Below are positions 54,953 to 56,182 of a stretch of 56,182 nucleotides of DNA, in pieces. Numbering within the stretch: position 1 is the stretch's first letter; each line of letters begins with the position of its first letter. The stretch spans positions 1 through 56,182 of the forward strand of contig CACYKE010000007.1 in NCBI GenBank assembly GCA_902774925.1, written 5' to 3'. The translations under genes were made by a program, and so were the position numbers. The notes below the pieces were generated by a model. It did no database searches and had not been told where the DNA came from. It saw nothing but the letters and a program-made list of their open reading frames with translations. The stretch is from an uncultured Prevotellaceae bacterium (lineage in GTDB: Bacteria > Bacteroidota > Bacteroidia > Bacteroidales > Bacteroidaceae).

Positions 54953-56182
54953 CCCAAAGAACAAATAACATATCGCAATGGCTGCAATGATGCCAGCAAG
55001 GTCGGCTAGCAAGCCACAGCTCACAGCATGACGCGTGTTCTTAATACCCACAGAGCCGAAATAGACTGCCAGGATATAGAACGTCGTGTCCGTCGAACCT
55101 TGGAAGACGCACGACAGGCGACCTACAAACGAGTCGGCACCGTAGTTGGTCATTGCATCGACCATCATACCGCGTGCACCAGAGCCCGACAACGGCTTCA
55201 TCAGGGCTGTAGGCATAGCGTCGACCCACTGGGCATTGACGCCTGTCAGTTCAACACACCAACGCATTCCTCCTATCAGCATGTCCATTGCCCCAGAGGC
55301 ACGGAAAACGCCGATTCCGACGAGGATAGCCACCAGATAGGGAATAATCCTCACGGCAGTAGTAAAGCCGTCCTTGGCGCCTTCGATAAAGGCGTCATAG
55401 ACATTTACCTTTTTACGCACGCCAGCAAGGATAAAGCCACAGATAATGGTCATCAGCAGAATGTTGGCCACCGTTGTGCTGACCTTGTTCATAGCGTCTG
55501 GTGACAACTGCGAGAAGCCCCAGATGATGCCCGCTACGACAGCACACGCACCACCCAGCGTCAGCAACATCGTACGATTCAGCAGGTTGATGCGCTGATA
55601 GAGCGAGGTAATAACGATACCTGCCAACGTCGAAAAGAACGTTGCCAGCAGGATGGGAATAAAGATGTCCGTTGGCTGAGCGGCACCCAGCTGTGCCCTG
55701 TAAACCATGATGCTGACGGGTATCAGCGTCAGTCCGCTGGTGTTCAGCACGAGGAACATGATCATCGGATTCGACGCCGTATCTTTCTTCGTGTTCAGCT
55801 CCTGCATCTGCTCCATAGCCTTCAGGCCAAGGGGCGTAGCCGCATTGTCCAGTCCCAACATGTTGGCGGCAATGTTCATGAAGATAGAGCCCGTCACGGG
55901 ATGACCTTTGGGAATATCAGGAAACAGACGAGTGAAAACGGGTGACAGCACGCGCGCCAGCACATTGACCACACCGCCCTTCTCACCAACCTTCATCACA
56001 CCCAGCCAGAGCGACAGCACACCCGTCAACCCCAGCGAAATCTCAAATGCCGTCTTCGACGACGAGAACGTAGAATCCATCATTGCTGGAAACACGTCGA
56101 AGTCGCCAAAAAACGCCAACTTCACTGCAGCAATCACAAATGCCACCAGGAAGAACGCTATCCAAATATAATTCAGTACCAT
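54950..56182 (-). CDS. fused SpmA-SpmB-like nucleoside-recognition membrane protein
   Basis: This 410-residue membrane protein has two nucleoside-recognition (Gate) domains: a SpmA-like half (MVLNYIWIAFFLVAFVIA..., GSIFMNIAANMLGLDNAATPLGLKAM, about 1-200) and a SpmB-like half (about 235-410, IIPYLVAILVGIGVFRASGAMD, MKPLSGSGARGMMVD, CVFQGSTDTTFYILAVYFG). In sporulating bacteria the separate SpmA and SpmB affect spore-core dehydration; in non-sporulating Bacteroidetes the role of the fusion is unknown, perhaps transport. The start codon is at the very end of the window, so upstream signals are not visible. The stop codon lies in a TCTAGANNN array. Confidence 0.9.
   Translation of the reverse strand: MVLNYIWIAFFLVAFVIAAVKLAFFGDFDVFPAMMDSTFSSSKTAFEISLGLTGVLSLWLGVMKVGEKGGVVNVLARVLSPVFTRLFPDIPKGHPVTGSIFMNIAANMLGLDNAATPLGLKAMEQMQELNTKKDTASNPMIMFLVLNTSGLTLIPVSIMVYRAQLGAAQPTDIFIPILLATFFSTLAGIVITSLYQRINLLNRTMLLTLGGACAVVAGIIWGFSQLSPDAMNKVSTTVANILLMTIICGFILAGVRKKVNVYDAFIEGAKDGFTTAVRIIPYLVAILVGIGVFRASGAMDMLIGGMRWCVELTGVNAQWVDAMPTALMKPLSGSGARGMMVDAMTNYGADSFVGRLSCVFQGSTDTTFYILAVYFGSVGIKNTRHAVSCGLLADLAGIIAAIAICYLFFG

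Overview
The window looks like chromosomal DNA of a gut or rumen Bacteroidales bacterium, most likely Prevotella-like. This is inferred from Bacteroidetes-type promoters (TAnnTTTG), a SusC/SusD/SusE/SusF outer-membrane set, a DPP7-type S46 peptidase, Bacteroidetes families (DUF4292, DUF6266) and the absence of Shine-Dalgarno sequences. I saw no rRNA, tRNA, CRISPR array, transposase or integrase.

Layout. 1-510: N-terminal part of a secreted TPR protein (minus strand). 646-4247: minus-strand operon of an acyl-CoA synthetase, RF2, a 48-residue membrane protein and a CYTH protein. 4340-5428: divergent ArgE-type deacylase. 5471-10178: minus-strand operon dut, TPR protein, DUF4292 lipoprotein, EnvC-like LytM protein. 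10583-11206: DUF6266 gene behind a long leader holding a ten-unit 11-bp phased array. 11239-15491: three overlapping or abutting genes encoding a permease-less NMT1/THI5-like binding protein, a Cache/HAMP pseudokinase and a Cache/HAMP histidine kinase. 15594-29164: seven-gene minus-strand glucan operon (LacI regulator, MFS sugar carrier, GH77, GH97, SF1 helicase, GH115, GH13 pullulanase), divergent from susCDEF (29416-36787) across a perfect LacI-type operator. 36809-45913: Nudix hydrolase, sialate O-acetylesterase family protein, alpha/beta esterase, gpmI, M16 protease, type-B carboxylesterase. 46076-51269: split transketolase, glycerol-kinase-like protein, DEAD-box helicase. 51329-56182: SpmAB-like protein, flippase, DPP7-like peptidase.

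How it works together. The central region is a starch/malto-oligosaccharide utilisation locus: SusCDEF bind and import glucan, pullulanase and the GH97 enzyme trim it in the periplasm, the MFS carrier imports short sugars, and GH77 rearranges them in the cytoplasm under LacI control. No surface endo-amylase (SusG) is present in the window, and GH115 (glucuronoxylan side chains) and a helicase are unexpected members.

The most unusual signal is not a gene. The window is dotted with short, exactly phased arrays of degenerate units: 7-bp units (five loci of five units each), an 8-bp array, 9-bp TCTAGANNN arrays (four loci), another 9-bp coding array and one 11-bp array. They sit in spacers, across start and stop codons, and inside genes in different reading frames. 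Two carbohydrate genes also share a short palindromic coding insert. These look like DNA-level elements scattered through coding and non-coding sequence.
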